Assembly (NCBI GenBank): GCA_016800925.1
Contig: JABCPU010000082.1
Coordinates: 62,001-126,000 of the forward strand
Length of the DNA stretch: 64,000 bases
DNA from: Suillus spraguei
Lineage: Eukaryota; Basidiomycota; Agaricomycetes; Boletales; Suillaceae
Direction: 5' to 3'
Shown here in pieces: positions 1 through 10,475 of the stretch. Positions within the stretch are counted from its first letter, which is position 1. Each line of letters begins with the position of its first letter. A program made the translations under genes and the position numbers. The notes beneath the pieces are model-generated. The model searched no databases and had not been told where the DNA came from. It saw nothing but the letters and a program-made list of their open reading frames with translations.

Positions 1-2356
1 TCCTTATGCGCCTTATTGATTGGTACCGAACTAGGATGCAACACCGACGTTATGTCGACACATATGGAGAAGTACTCTATGGCGAAGAGGCGTCACATTC
101 TCCACTGGAGGCAGCTCCTACTGCGAGGCCGTTTGGGTCTGTCTTTTCCTCGGCGTCTTCACAAAAGGTCCCAACTGTACTCCCTTTTCACACCGTATGT
201 CAAGTCTATGTTAATGTCTTTCAAGCTTTTGGTTTACATATCCCAATCAGTTCACACTTCCACTCCCGAGTCGCACCATTCGACGCATTGCACACAGAAA
301 TGCCCTTCGTGTGTCGCATAATATAATGACACACATATCCCCAGACAGAGTGCCATTGCTGCCGCTGCCTCCGTTCAAACGGCGCATTAACGTTGGTTAT
401 GTGTCCAGCGACTTTAGGTACATCTAGCCGACACTCTGTTTCATGCGACGACACTGACATGACTTAGTGACCATCCCTTAAGTCATCTGATGAAATCGGT
501 TTTCCAGCTCCACGACCAGCATCGGTTTTGCATCTTCCTATATGCGACAAGCCCGTCAGATGGGTCAGTCTTCCGAGAGTACTTTGAGCAGGGCGACTTC
601 AACTTTCTCGACGTCTCTTCTTGGTCAAATGTAGATATTGTTAACAGGATTGAGGAGGATCATATACATATTCGTACGTCACATGCCTCCATCAGTACGT
701 GCCATTGATGAAATAGCATAGTTGTGGACTTGGGCGGTTATACCAGAGGAGCGAGAAATGAGATCTTCGCTGCAAGGCCAAGTCCCATTCAGATCTCATT
801 GATGGGTTATGCTGGAACTCTGGCAGCCAGTAGGTATATATAGTCCTGACCTTGGCTATTCTGACCTATTGTTGCCTTGTTCAGGCTGGTGCGACTATCT
901 CGTCTGTGATAACATCACATGTCCTGTTGACCTATTTGCACGGGTTCAAGCATATCGGAAACGAAGCCTAAATCATTGCTGCCAACACAGTGATTTCGGG
1001 GTTTCCGTAGGAGAGGAGGGTGATCCTGAATCATCCTCTCCCAATTGGATCTAGTATGACCTTCTAGACGCCTACTGCAGATCATGGCTAACATGAATTT
1101 AGCACGGAGTGTCCAATATATATGCCAGTGGGTTGGTTTACCGCTGCCTGGGAGTCTTCAACTTTAAAACCTTTCGTTAGCATACGTATTTTGTCACCGA
1201 CCACAGACAATCTTATCGACACGGCGAAAATCTTTCTATCGAGGAGCGTGCTCAGACACCAGCGAAAAGGCTCTGGAATGATGAAATCAAGCGTAGAGCA
1301 GATCTTAGACGAGCCCTGTTTCCTGATTTACCCTTGTAGGTACTGCTACCACGTTCTCACAGCCAATTCTGATCCTTATTCCAGGGATGCCATCATTTTC
1401 GCCAATTTCAATCAAGTACGTGACTTTTTCGTCGTTGTTCACTTGCCGTTGTTGATTTTGTCTTTGAATTACAAAGTTGTACAAGGTTTGGACTCTATTT
1501 TTATTATACGCGAACAACTGACAGACAAGATCAAACAGATCAATCCCGTGAGTCCCTGGCTGTATTTGATGCGGTCGCTGAGTTCATGTCAGGACATATT
1601 TGCAACTTGGCTTCGTATTCTAGCACGGGTTCCACGTAGCATCCTTTGGTTGCTGCGATTTCCCTCCGCTGGAGAAGCCCACCTGATCCAAACTGCCAAG
1701 GAATGGGCAGGCAACGAAATAGCATCACGCATCTGGTTCACGGATGTTGCCGCAAAAGACCATCACATATACCGATGCCGAGTTCCTGATCTTTTTCTAG
1801 ACACGTCAGAAGTAAGTCCTTGATGATCAGTGCTCGCTGCATAAACTGACTTGTCTATTAGTGTAGTGCGCACACTGTCGCAGCCGAGTGAGTAGTTGCA
1901 TGCACACACCACAAAGTTCAAATTGACTGTCTGCTATCCAGTGTACTCTGGGCCGGCACGCCGTTAATTGCTTGTGCCTGGCCGAGTCATCGACATAAGA
2001 TGTCTTCTAGGGTTGCTGCGAGCTTGGCCAGTGCTACAGGGTTTGGCAAGTACATGGTGGTGTCCAGTAGGGATGAGTATGAAGAACGCGCAGTAGCCCT
2101 AGGGAACGGCATCCATTACACTATGCAACCGAATGGAGACGTGGAAGCAAGTGGGGATCTGCTCGAGCTGCGACGGTGTCTTTTCTTAAACAGAGATACC
2201 ATGCCCTTGTTCGACACGGAACGATGGACAAGGAACTTGGAGAAGGCGTATCGGACGGCTTGGAGGCGGTGGGTGGATGGCTCTATGTTTAGGTTGAGTG
2301 ATGATGGTTGTATCTGGGTCAAGGACAATATCAGTATTCCCATCCGTATGGACTGA
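1..2356 (+). CDS. O-GlcNAc transferase, C-terminal catalytic part (5' end outside window)
   Basis: Glycosyltransferase family 41 (OGT/SPINDLY type): transfers GlcNAc from UDP-GlcNAc to Ser/Thr of nuclear and cytosolic proteins. Spliced exons give the catalytic landmarks in order: [12 protein letters not shown] then [12 protein letters not shown] (join at 417/468), [16 protein letters not shown] (about 720-770), [10 protein letters not shown] then LYK, INP and [10 protein letters not shown] (1386-1620), [11 protein letters not shown], a VLWAGTP loop (about 1942), and [13 protein letters not shown] near the end. Introns I can place are 195-250, 418-467, 1336-1384, 1416-1476, 1486-1538, 1548-1592, 1812-1861 and 1888-1941. 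Borders between about 673 and 1197 are uncertain. Two exons are only 9 nt long. The N-terminal TPR region expected of this family must lie upstream of base 1. Stop TGA at 2354-2356. Confidence 0.92.
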
Positions 2357-3440
2357 TACCACCTCTTGTGTAATGGCTTACTTACGTCCTCGATGTGCGC
2401 TCAGTAAATATTATGTAGTAGGACAACCCGCAGTACAATGTTGATTGATAGGTGTGGAATTAAAATTATACATGGTATGTCGTGCTTACCAAGCAGCGGG
2501 GGGTTGTGACCCCCTGAACGGAATGACATTTGCTTCCGGTCCTCGACTTCAAGACCTTCCAGATTAAGCCCATCTCCGATCGGAAATTTAGCAACTACTT
2601 CACAACATCACAATCGACTTTCTAATCGATTCTTTCATGTTGAACTTTTCCGTCATGACTCGTCCACCACTTTCCATCGTAACCAGTCCTGATGATCCGG
2701 GTTGTTTCTGAATCACAGTTTGATGGAAGCGATCTGAATGTACATGTGCAGTGGTAGGGCCGATTGCGACCTTGCGCGAGCGATGGGGCAGGGTTCAACA
2801 GATCTATAATATCTGGAAGACTAAAGATGACCTGCAAATATAATCAAGCTTACGATGTGCGGATCTCGTTGCATTCTATCGTTGACTGATCGACCTGTAT
2901 CTGCTTTCCAGACTACTATCACTTTATGAGCGCTGAGTACTGAAGTGCGAGCTGCCTGCTGGTGAGGTATAACATGACTGTTTTATTTAACCACCATGAG
3001 TCATCTTGATTCTTGGAGTCTGGCTCTGACTCATATAATAACTGTATCGCCACTCTTGTATCTCGTCACAACATCTCGGAATCCATCATTCGCACCACCC
3101 ACAAGGAACGCCTCAAGAATCCAGGTCATATATACTGATACAAAAAACTACACACTCGCCAGCACTGCGGCAGCATAAAAACCATATAGTAAGAGACATA
3201 ATATGCGAATTCACTGACTCCTCCGAGCAGTGCATGCAGAAGCTAATGTAAACGACGGTATCGTACAGGGCATCCAAGGCTACTGCCGAGGCCTGGAGGC
3301 CGGTTGACGGCCAAAAATCGAATCACAAGATCGCAAAAGAAACTAGAAAATTGTCCTCGAGGGTCAATTAAGCAAGCATAGAGATGCTAACCGAGAGATG
3401 AGCACTCGTCAGGGATCCTGCCAGGATGGCGCCTCACCAA
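2357..3440. other. intergenic, nothing recognised
   Basis: Convergent 3' space between the OGT gene and MAF1. Short ORFs on both strands here have no family signature and no splice partner that makes a protein I recognise. No tRNA-like or repeat structure was seen. Confidence 0.5.
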
Positions 3441-4682
3441 TCAAGCAGACGCACTGAGACCCATCGCTCGGGCTCCTGCGCCGACACCACCTTCCCATCC
3501 AAAGAACCGTTCATTCTTTGGTACAGAGCCCACGCCATTATAACTTTCATTGTCCATTTCCATCTCGGACCACTCTTCGTCATCCCATCTCATATGGGCG
3601 TTCTTTGTGTGCGCCCAGACAGAGATGAAGACTATTCGCTTCAGCTTCGGGTTGAGGAAGAACCAGTGCGAGGACCACAAGAGTGCACCACTTCGTCGCT
3701 TTAACCGTACATGCGCAAAGTTATTGCGCTCGGGGGATTCGCCACTACTCGTGCTCCCGCTGTTGTGCCGGAAGGGTATACGGTTTTGCAAGGACACGGA
3801 AGTGGGTCTCGAGCTGCTAGGATCCGGGAAGAACTCGTCGACGTCATAGTCATCAAACTCAAAGGGGGGTTCATCGTCTGGGTCATCGGACGAATCTTCA
3901 TCTGCAACAGACGCAACATCATCCTCGTCGTCAGAGTCATTCGCGTGGGGATCTGAATCGATATCTGGGGAGTATGAGAAGACTTGGCAGTCTGCGAGAC
4001 CGATGACCTCATCCAATATACGATACAAGGTTGGGTGTGTACCAGAAACTATCTGGGGAGGTGCGTAGGGGCTTGGCACTATGTGGTGCAGAGGTGATGA
4101 TGAGGTGGTTGGGACAGAAGAAGGGAAGAAAGTGGACGACGTGGGAGGATAAGCTGAGTATGTGCGTGGTGCGCTCATGCCGGCGCGGTGAGGAGAGAGA
4201 AGGGTTGTACTGAGCGAATTAAGCACGCTCGCGCCGTTCTTCTCTTTGTTAAAGTGTGCGGGTCTCACATCTGAGAATTCATGGTCAGGGAATGCGATGT
4301 TGAGGGTGGCTATGAGAAGGTAGAGTGTCTTGCGAGATGCGTGTTTGTCCATAGGGCCAAATGGGGTGAGCTCAGGCTCGCGGTCAAGCCATGAAGGAAG
4401 TGGCGGTGAATGGGAGACTTCGTCATTGTAGGCATGTTCAAGAGATTTGAAGAGTTTCTTGTCGCGCTTGATGTTCTTGCAGCTATATGCTTCAATACGA
4501 GTGTGCACGGAGCATTCTGGACCCTCATGAGTGAGCGCTTGTGAGAGGCGTGATAACTCGGGGAATTCTATGTATTTCATAGCGTGAGGGATGATGTTGA
4601 ACGGTAGCTGGTCGACGTCAGCCGCAGTGAACGGAGTGAGTGAAGCAAGTGGCTTGGCGAGCGGCGTGTAAACGTTCGTCAT
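3441..4682 (-). CDS. MAF1: MAF1, repressor of RNA polymerase III
   Basis: A single-exon 413-residue protein. MAF1 binds RNA polymerase III and blocks tRNA and 5S transcription under stress; TOR/PKA-dependent phosphorylation normally keeps it inactive and cytosolic. Seen in the sequence: the N-terminal box MKYIEFPELSRLSQAL and CSVHTRIEAYSCKNIKRDKK (box A); the middle DHEFSDVRP; VFSYSPDIDSDPHANDSDDE (box B, about residue 245); and ALLWSSHWFFLNPKLKRIVF (box C, about residue 345). The Ser/Pro-rich linker between boxes A and B and the acidic Asp/Glu run after box B are usual low-complexity parts of fungal homologues. The start was taken at the first ATG. It is divergent from eIF5, with 931 bp between start codons. 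Confidence 0.93.
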   Translation of the reverse strand: MTNVYTPLAKPLASLTPFTAADVDQLPFNIIPHAMKYIEFPELSRLSQALTHEGPECSVHTRIEAYSCKNIKRDKKLFKSLEHAYNDEVSHSPPLPSWLDREPELTPFGPMDKHASRKTLYLLIATLNIAFPDHEFSDVRPAHFNKEKNGASVLNSLSTTLLSPHRAGMSAPRTYSAYPPTSSTFFPSSVPTTSSSPLHHIVPSPYAPPQIVSGTHPTLYRILDEVIGLADCQVFSYSPDIDSDPHANDSDDEDDVASVADEDSSDDPDDEPPFEFDDYDVDEFFPDPSSSRPTSVSLQNRIPFRHNSGSTSSGESPERNNFAHVRLKRRSGALLWSSHWFFLNPKLKRIVFISVWAHTKNAHMRWDDEEWSEMEMDNESYNGVGSVPKNERFFGWEGGVGAGARAMGLSASA

Positions 4683-5613
4683 TTCCTTTCTGGATGCTCA
4701 GCTTAAATTGTATTAATTACATTTTAGTTGGCCGACAGTATTTTACATCAACGTTCCGCGACGAAATACAAGTGCAAAATTCGAACAGAATCTATGATAG
4801 TAAATTCACTCTTTTCGCAATCCAGACCAAGGTAATCGCATGTTTCTAAAGCATGGCCTTATGAGCTGCCAGGAATCTAATATATGCGCAGCATTGCCCA
4901 TAAGGTTTCCATGATTAGTTTGGAAAATGCTTGCACAACGTGCATGCACAGCGACATGGAGCGAAGCACATACATGGTCGAGTGGGTATGCCACTAGGTG
5001 AGCAGGCGCCCACTGATGTATGCGGAGCTGGGTCAGAGGAACAAGACGCACCTTCATTGAGAATATCGGTGGCATGGAGCACGGTTTAGACAAGTATTTT
5101 TGGGCCCAACTTAAAAGAGAGGAGTTTACTGCAGTCTGGACCACGAATGACTGACGCTCCCATTGAACCATTTCCGGGCCTTGTTACCTGTTGAATAAAT
5201 GGCAAGGTCGGGAGTAGTTACGTATACTGCGGCACTTAGTCATCCGGCAATATCCGGAAGCGGAACAAACAGGTACCCATAAATTCGCTTCCTTTTACTG
5301 GACTGCCCATAACCACCTACCACAAAGTCTTCTTACAGTCTTTGTCCGCTCAAACCCAAAGCCCAATAACCTGGAAATTTTGCCGTCTTCCCCTAGCCCA
5401 CGATTGCTTCTCAAACTCAAACTTTTTCTATCTTCTGTCCCACTCGAGGAGAAAACAGAAGACTTTATTTCATGCTTCGACCTCCACTCAATTTATCGGC
5501 AAATACGTGTTTGTTTCGGAGAAAATCCATAAGTACTGTATGTCGTCTCCATTATCTACGTCATACTGTCGATTGACTAGGCCGTACTATAGCGTTAAAT
5601 ATATCTGCCCAGC
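4683..5613. promoter_or_regulatory. shared divergent promoter region MAF1/eIF5
   Basis: The 931 bp between two start codons on opposite strands must hold both promoters and 5' leaders. The stretch just before the eIF5 ATG is AT-rich (around 5590-5605). I see no unambiguous TATA box and no convincing coding sequence; a short ORF at 4806-5171 (-) has no family features. Confidence 0.4.
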
Positions 5614-6907
5614 ATGGCTTCCGCAGGAATTGTGAATATTCGTCGCGATGTCGATGACAAGTTCTACCGCTACCGCATGCCCCTCCTTCTCACAAAAATT
5701 GAAGGCAAAGGCAATGGTATCAAAACTGTTGTCCCTAACATGGCAGATGTCGCTCGTGCCCTATCTCGCCCTCCTACCTACCCTACCAAATTCTTCGGCT
5801 GTGAGCTCGGTGCACAGACCTCCTCTGATGACAAGAACGAACGTTACATTGTAAACGGCGCTCATGATGCCTCTCGCCTCCGGGAACTGCTTGACGTCTT
5901 CATTGACAAATTTGTCCTGTGTCGCTCATGCAAGAACCCTGAGACAGACCTTGTCATCCTCAAGAGCGGTCGCAACGAGGATATCGTCAGGGATTGCAAA
6001 GCTTGCGGTGAGCGGACGGACGTTGACATGAAGCACAAGCTCGTCACCTTCATTCTAAAGAACCCGCCAAAGAACCCCAAGAAGAGTAAGAAAGGGGCCA
6101 AAGGCGAGACAAACGGAAATGGTGGTGGAGTACACGCGTCAGCTCCATCTGTTCCTGGTGACGAAAATGCTGGCGGTTCCGGTGGTGATAGCGACGACGA
6201 GCTTACGAGGAAGATTAAAGCCGAGGCCGCTGAGCTTACTACCGAAACCAAGCTTGCAGCTCAAGATTGGTCGGCTGATACTTCTCCCGAGGCTGTCAAG
6301 GCTCGCGCTAAAGCGTTGGAAAGTCAGATTGGTGCACTGTCACTTGCGCCTGCTGGTGGCTTGGGAGATGATGAGGGTAGTGACGACGACGTGAACAGCC
6401 CTTACGCCCAATTTGGTCGTTGGGTTGAAGAGAATAAGGGCGAAGCAGGCGTTAGTGCCGTGCAGATCTATCAGAAGGCCCAAGAATTCGGCGTCGAGAA
6501 GAAACACAAGACTGTCCTCGTTCTTGTTCAAGCACTGTTTACCGAGGAGGTCGCGAAAGAGATTAATACATACAAGGCCCTACTCGCCAAAGTTCGTTCT
6601 CTTTTTAATCTACGCGATATCTTACTAACTTACCGTGCAGATGGTCACCTCCGAGAAGCACCAGAAAGCTCTTTTGGGTGGAATCGAGCGCCTGGTCGGG
6701 CTCACTCATCCTGAGCTCATCCCTTCCGTACCAAAAATACTCATGGCCTTGTACCAGATCGACGTCTTGGAAGAAGACGTGGTGACTCAGTGGGGCACCC
6801 ATGTCAGCAAGAAGTACGTCGATAAAGAGACGAGCAAGAAAGTAAGGAAGGCTAGCGAACCATTCTTGAAGTGGCTTGAGGATGCAGATGATGACGAATC
6901 TGAGTGA
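5614..6907 (+). CDS. TIF5: translation initiation factor eIF5
   Basis: GTPase-activating protein for eIF2 in the scanning pre-initiation complex. Exons 5614-6591 and 6641-6907, with a 49-nt phase-0 intron, give 414 residues, the usual fungal length. Seen: the start [20 protein letters not shown] with the conserved early Arg of the GAP domain; a zinc ribbon [11 protein letters not shown] ... [12 protein letters not shown] (about residues 108-142); a Lys-rich then acidic Gly/Ser linker (about residues 160-255); and a C-terminal W2/HEAT domain. The extreme C-terminus, [14 protein letters not shown], is the acidic-aromatic box that contacts eIF2-beta and eIF3. DUF427 lies 171 bp downstream on the same strand. 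Confidence 0.98.
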
Positions 6908-7078
6908 TCGGTGGATATGTAGTCCTTATTTACGTTTTATGTTTCTGTTTTTACTTGTCGTTTGAGCGTTGTAACATGTCACTATTGTTTGGTTTATCAT
7001 CGAAGATGGTCTCCATTACGCCTGGTGTGATGATTTATAAGGCCCCTATAAGGTCGGCAATTCGTCCTTTCAACAGTC

Positions 7079-7973
7079 ATGTCATTCACAGCTCCTCCAT
7101 TTGCTCCACCTCATATTGAGCCTTCCACAAAGCGCGTGAGAGTGCTTTTCGGGGGAAAGTATGTAGTGGACACGAGGCACGCAAAACTTGTGTATGTTCC
7201 TATCAATAGCCTGTATCGCCCACTCCTGACAATGCAATGCATTTAGCTGGGAGAAACCTTTCTATCCAAACTATTTCTTCTCCACATCCGACCTGAACCC
7301 GTCATACCTCCGCGAATCTTCCGATGATAAAGAGCGTGGGATGAAGGTGTATAACCTGGTCGTTGGCGAACACGAAGCTAGGGACGCTGTAACTCTCTAT
7401 CAAACAAGCGACTCCAAGGATCTGGCTGGGTTATTCAAGATCAAATTCTCAGCTGCTGATGCATGGTTTGAAGAGGATGAGCGGGTTTACATCCATCCCA
7501 AGGACCCTTACAAGGTCGGTCTTTCTTTCACACTCGTACAATTGAGGGGCTAATAACGACGGAAGCGCGTGGATGTACTACAATCTTCTCGCCACGTACG
7601 CGTCGCGCTCAATGGTGTCGAACTCGCAACAACAAATCGCCCTCGTTTGTTGTTCGAAACGGGGCTTCGCGTGAGGACGTATATGCCCATCACGGATGCC
7701 CACGTTGAGCTTCTCATGCCGTCTGATACAGTCACGGAGTGTCCTTACAAGGTGGGTTCCCCCTTTATCGATTGTATCTTGTTGGGCTGACATTGGATTG
7801 CTTGATAGGGGGTGGCTAACTATTTCAATGTTCAGCTGCCGAACGGGGAGGTACACAAAGATATCGTGTGGTACTACCGTACTCCGCAGCCTGAGTGTGG
7901 TCAGATGGCGGGTTACGTCGCTTTCTACGATGAAAAGGTTGATGTCTGGGTTGATGGCGAAAAACAAGAATAA
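7079..7973 (+). CDS. tandem DUF427 (double beta-fold) protein
   Basis: Exons 7079-7191, 7247-7514, 7566-7751 and 7809-7973 splice cleanly to 243 residues. Two DUF427 units are present. The first runs from VRVLFGGKYVVDTRHAKLV through WEKPFYPNYFF and ends about VYIHPKDPYK. The second has VRVALNGVELATTNRPRLLF, RTYMPITDAHVELLMPSD, TVTECPYKGVANYFNV, IVWYYRTPQPECGQMAGYVA and FYDEKVDVWVDG. The family is widespread in bacteria and fungi and has no established reaction. An intron falls after a 'PYK' residue triplet in each half, suggesting internal duplication of an intron-bearing unit. Function unknown. Confidence 0.88.
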
Positions 7974-9727
7974 TTTGTGGGGCTAGTTAGTGATGGATTC
8001 GGAAGGGCATGCTCTTTACTCGTGTTCGACGAGGGAGGTACGGATACAGCTAGTTGTGACTGAAACGCTATTATCGTGTTTAAAATCGTGCTATGTCGGC
8101 CATGAGCGAGCCTCTCAGAGCATGGGGGGCCGAAAAAAGGTCTTGAGTATTAGGTCCTGAGAACTGGGTGCAGCCATCGGCTTATCAGTGGTTCCAACCG
8201 CAACCGCGGACCAATATTAGCGATAGTCGAATCTTTATATCAGCTTGCGGACGTGATGGCGAGTTTCTCCCTATAGGTTTGGACTCTAGAACTGACTGCA
8301 GGGCATGGTGGGACTTGGAAACTGATTGCGTCGGCTAAGATGTCCGCAGAAAGCTTGACTATGGGGTTGACGTCGGGGCCTGTGTGATTAGATTTGGGGG
8401 TTTCAAATTTTGAAAATACTCGCAGGTGTACTTCCGGGACCCAGGTTATCGTCGTACTAGTGTGTGATATTTGATGGCATTAAAGAAGTGGAAGATTCCA
8501 TGATCGTTGAAGGGCCTCGTATTGGGAGTTTTCGCAATCGTAAGAGTACAAGGAGGGGACATGGTGACAAGACATATTGAGTAGATCGGCAACGACGAAA
8601 GGGCACGATTATTTAGGTCTCAAAAAGAGAGATGGGGAGTGTGGTGAGGAGAGCAAAGTCAGCTCAGATTGCATATCGGCTGCACACGTACACTGGATGA
8701 TAGAGCTAAGGTTGAAGCGTTGAAATTTCGTCCCAAGAACTCCGTCAGACAAGTCTATAAATTCCGCTAGCTTACACGCGTTTTCGCACCTTCAAGTTCT
8801 TGGGATCGTCACGATTACATTGATCGCTCGAGAACACCGTGGAGCGCATTGCAGATAGGCTACGGGTCTGTTTGTGTTACGCCGCTCTCACACACCCAAA
8901 CAATGAAGTTAATCATATGAGTGAACCTCCCATCTAGATTCTAGTAAGACCATCTAAGATGCATCAATCACATGACGGATTTAGCGCAATGCGTGTTTTC
9001 ATTAGAGTGCGCCACCCTTACCACATCGTTGTCATTCCTACAATATTACAGCACAATATTGGCTGTCACAGAAGATAGCGGGCGCGTGCGCAATTGTGCA
9101 TGAGGCGACTAATCCCCAAGATTTGAACGGAATGAGGAAAGCGGTGAGTGCAAGGATTGAAACTTTGAATGCACAACCAAGCCTTCTCTGTTGTCACTTG
9201 GATTTGCTACGACTCGTCAAAGGCGGCACACTTGGGTGATGCCTACTAGGGGGTAGGCTGGTCAAGATTATCACGATAGTATGTACCCATCACCCACCGA
9301 GAGAGATTTGCAACGTCCAATTACTTAGATACCATAATGTCACTTGAAAAGGATAAAAACAAATTATTCACTCCCTGCAAACTACCCGACAAGTGAACGT
9401 GATGGCGAAACAAGGAGGGGTGAATCTCTCTAAGTTTGGAAGCTGGCAAGCAGAGAGCGCATGCAAGACGTAGTGTGACTTCGAAACCGATTGTGTGTGG
9501 CCAAGATGTCGTGAACAAGTTAACCATAGCGTCATCTTGGATGGAGGATAGGATCCACGACCGAATAGTGAGCCATTAATATTAATATCGGAAGAGTGAA
9601 TCGAGTCAAGTCACGGGTGCAATCGACCCTGTCTACTCACACGTAGCGGCTGCAAGTTTCATATGATTATTGTTCAAGTTGTTCTCTCATAAGACAGCAA
9701 TTATCTTTCCGAGAGGTCATCTATCCC
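7974..9727. other. 1.75 kb gene-free stretch with one diverged internal repeat
   Basis: No ORF or splice chain with a recognisable protein was found on either strand. A roughly 50-bp stretch at about 8308-8361 resembles another at about 9477-9530 in the same orientation; both share the pattern GACTT-GAAAC-GATTG, then AAGATGTC. This suggests an old partial duplication or remnants of a dispersed repeat. Confidence 0.4.
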
Positions 9728-10339
9728 ATGTCTGACATTAAAATAGACGGTTTTAAGGTCACTGAATAAGCCCATTCTTCATGCTGTCTTCGCTTACTAG
9801 CTGGGAACTTCACGCCTCTAGGCCTCAGACATCTTTGTCGACCTTCACACTGCATTCAACGGTTTCACTGATGCACAGAGACAGGCTCAAGTAAAGAAAG
9901 TGCGTACATCGAATCACAAATCTTATTACTTGTGTAATACAATGATTTATAGACCAAGGGTATCTTCGAGCTCCGAATAACGAACGACGACAAGAAGGAG
10001 GCCGTATGGACGATCGACTTGAAGAAGAACGGTGTCATCCTGAAGGGACTTGCCTCGCCCAAAGCTGACGTCACACTCATCATGTCGGATGATACATTCT
10101 CGCAGCTTGCTTCAGGCAAGGTTTGTATTGTAACATTCCATTTAGAATGTCAATCACTAATACGTGGCATGGTAGATGGACGGTCAGAAAGCTTTCCTCA
10201 CTGGTAAGCTCAAAGCAAAGGGCAATGTCATGTTGGCCACGAAACTCGCCGCCGTTCTTCAGGTAAACAATTATATTGCTGTAATTAAAGCTACCACTAA
10301 CTCGTTCCCTAGATGGCCAAGGACAAGGCAAAATTGTAG
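9728..10339 (+). CDS. SCP2 sterol-carrier domain protein
   Basis: A single SCP2 domain, a small lipid-binding fold that moves sterols or fatty acyl chains, often peroxisomal. Exons 9728-9757, 9822-9899, 9953-10120, 10176-10262 and 10313-10339 give 129 residues: MSDIKIDGFK, then ASDIFVDLHTAFNGF, TKGIFELRITNDDKKEAVW with TIDLKKNGVILKG, ADVTLIMSDDTFSQLASGK, MDGQKAFLTGKLKAKGNVM, and MAKDKAKL at the end. The C-terminal AKL is a peroxisomal targeting signal type 1, so I infer import into peroxisomes. First and last exons are very short (30 and 27 nt). It converges on MGM1, with 136 bp between the stops. Confidence 0.94.
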
Positions 10340-10475
10340 AGTTGTGACCGCCGCTTATACTTGTATAGTTGTACCTGAATGCCATTCTCTCGCATTGCAA
10401 TGTGTAGATGTAGAGTGGTGATTATTACATATATATGAACATTATCCATACAAACTGAAGACCCCAATATCGACC

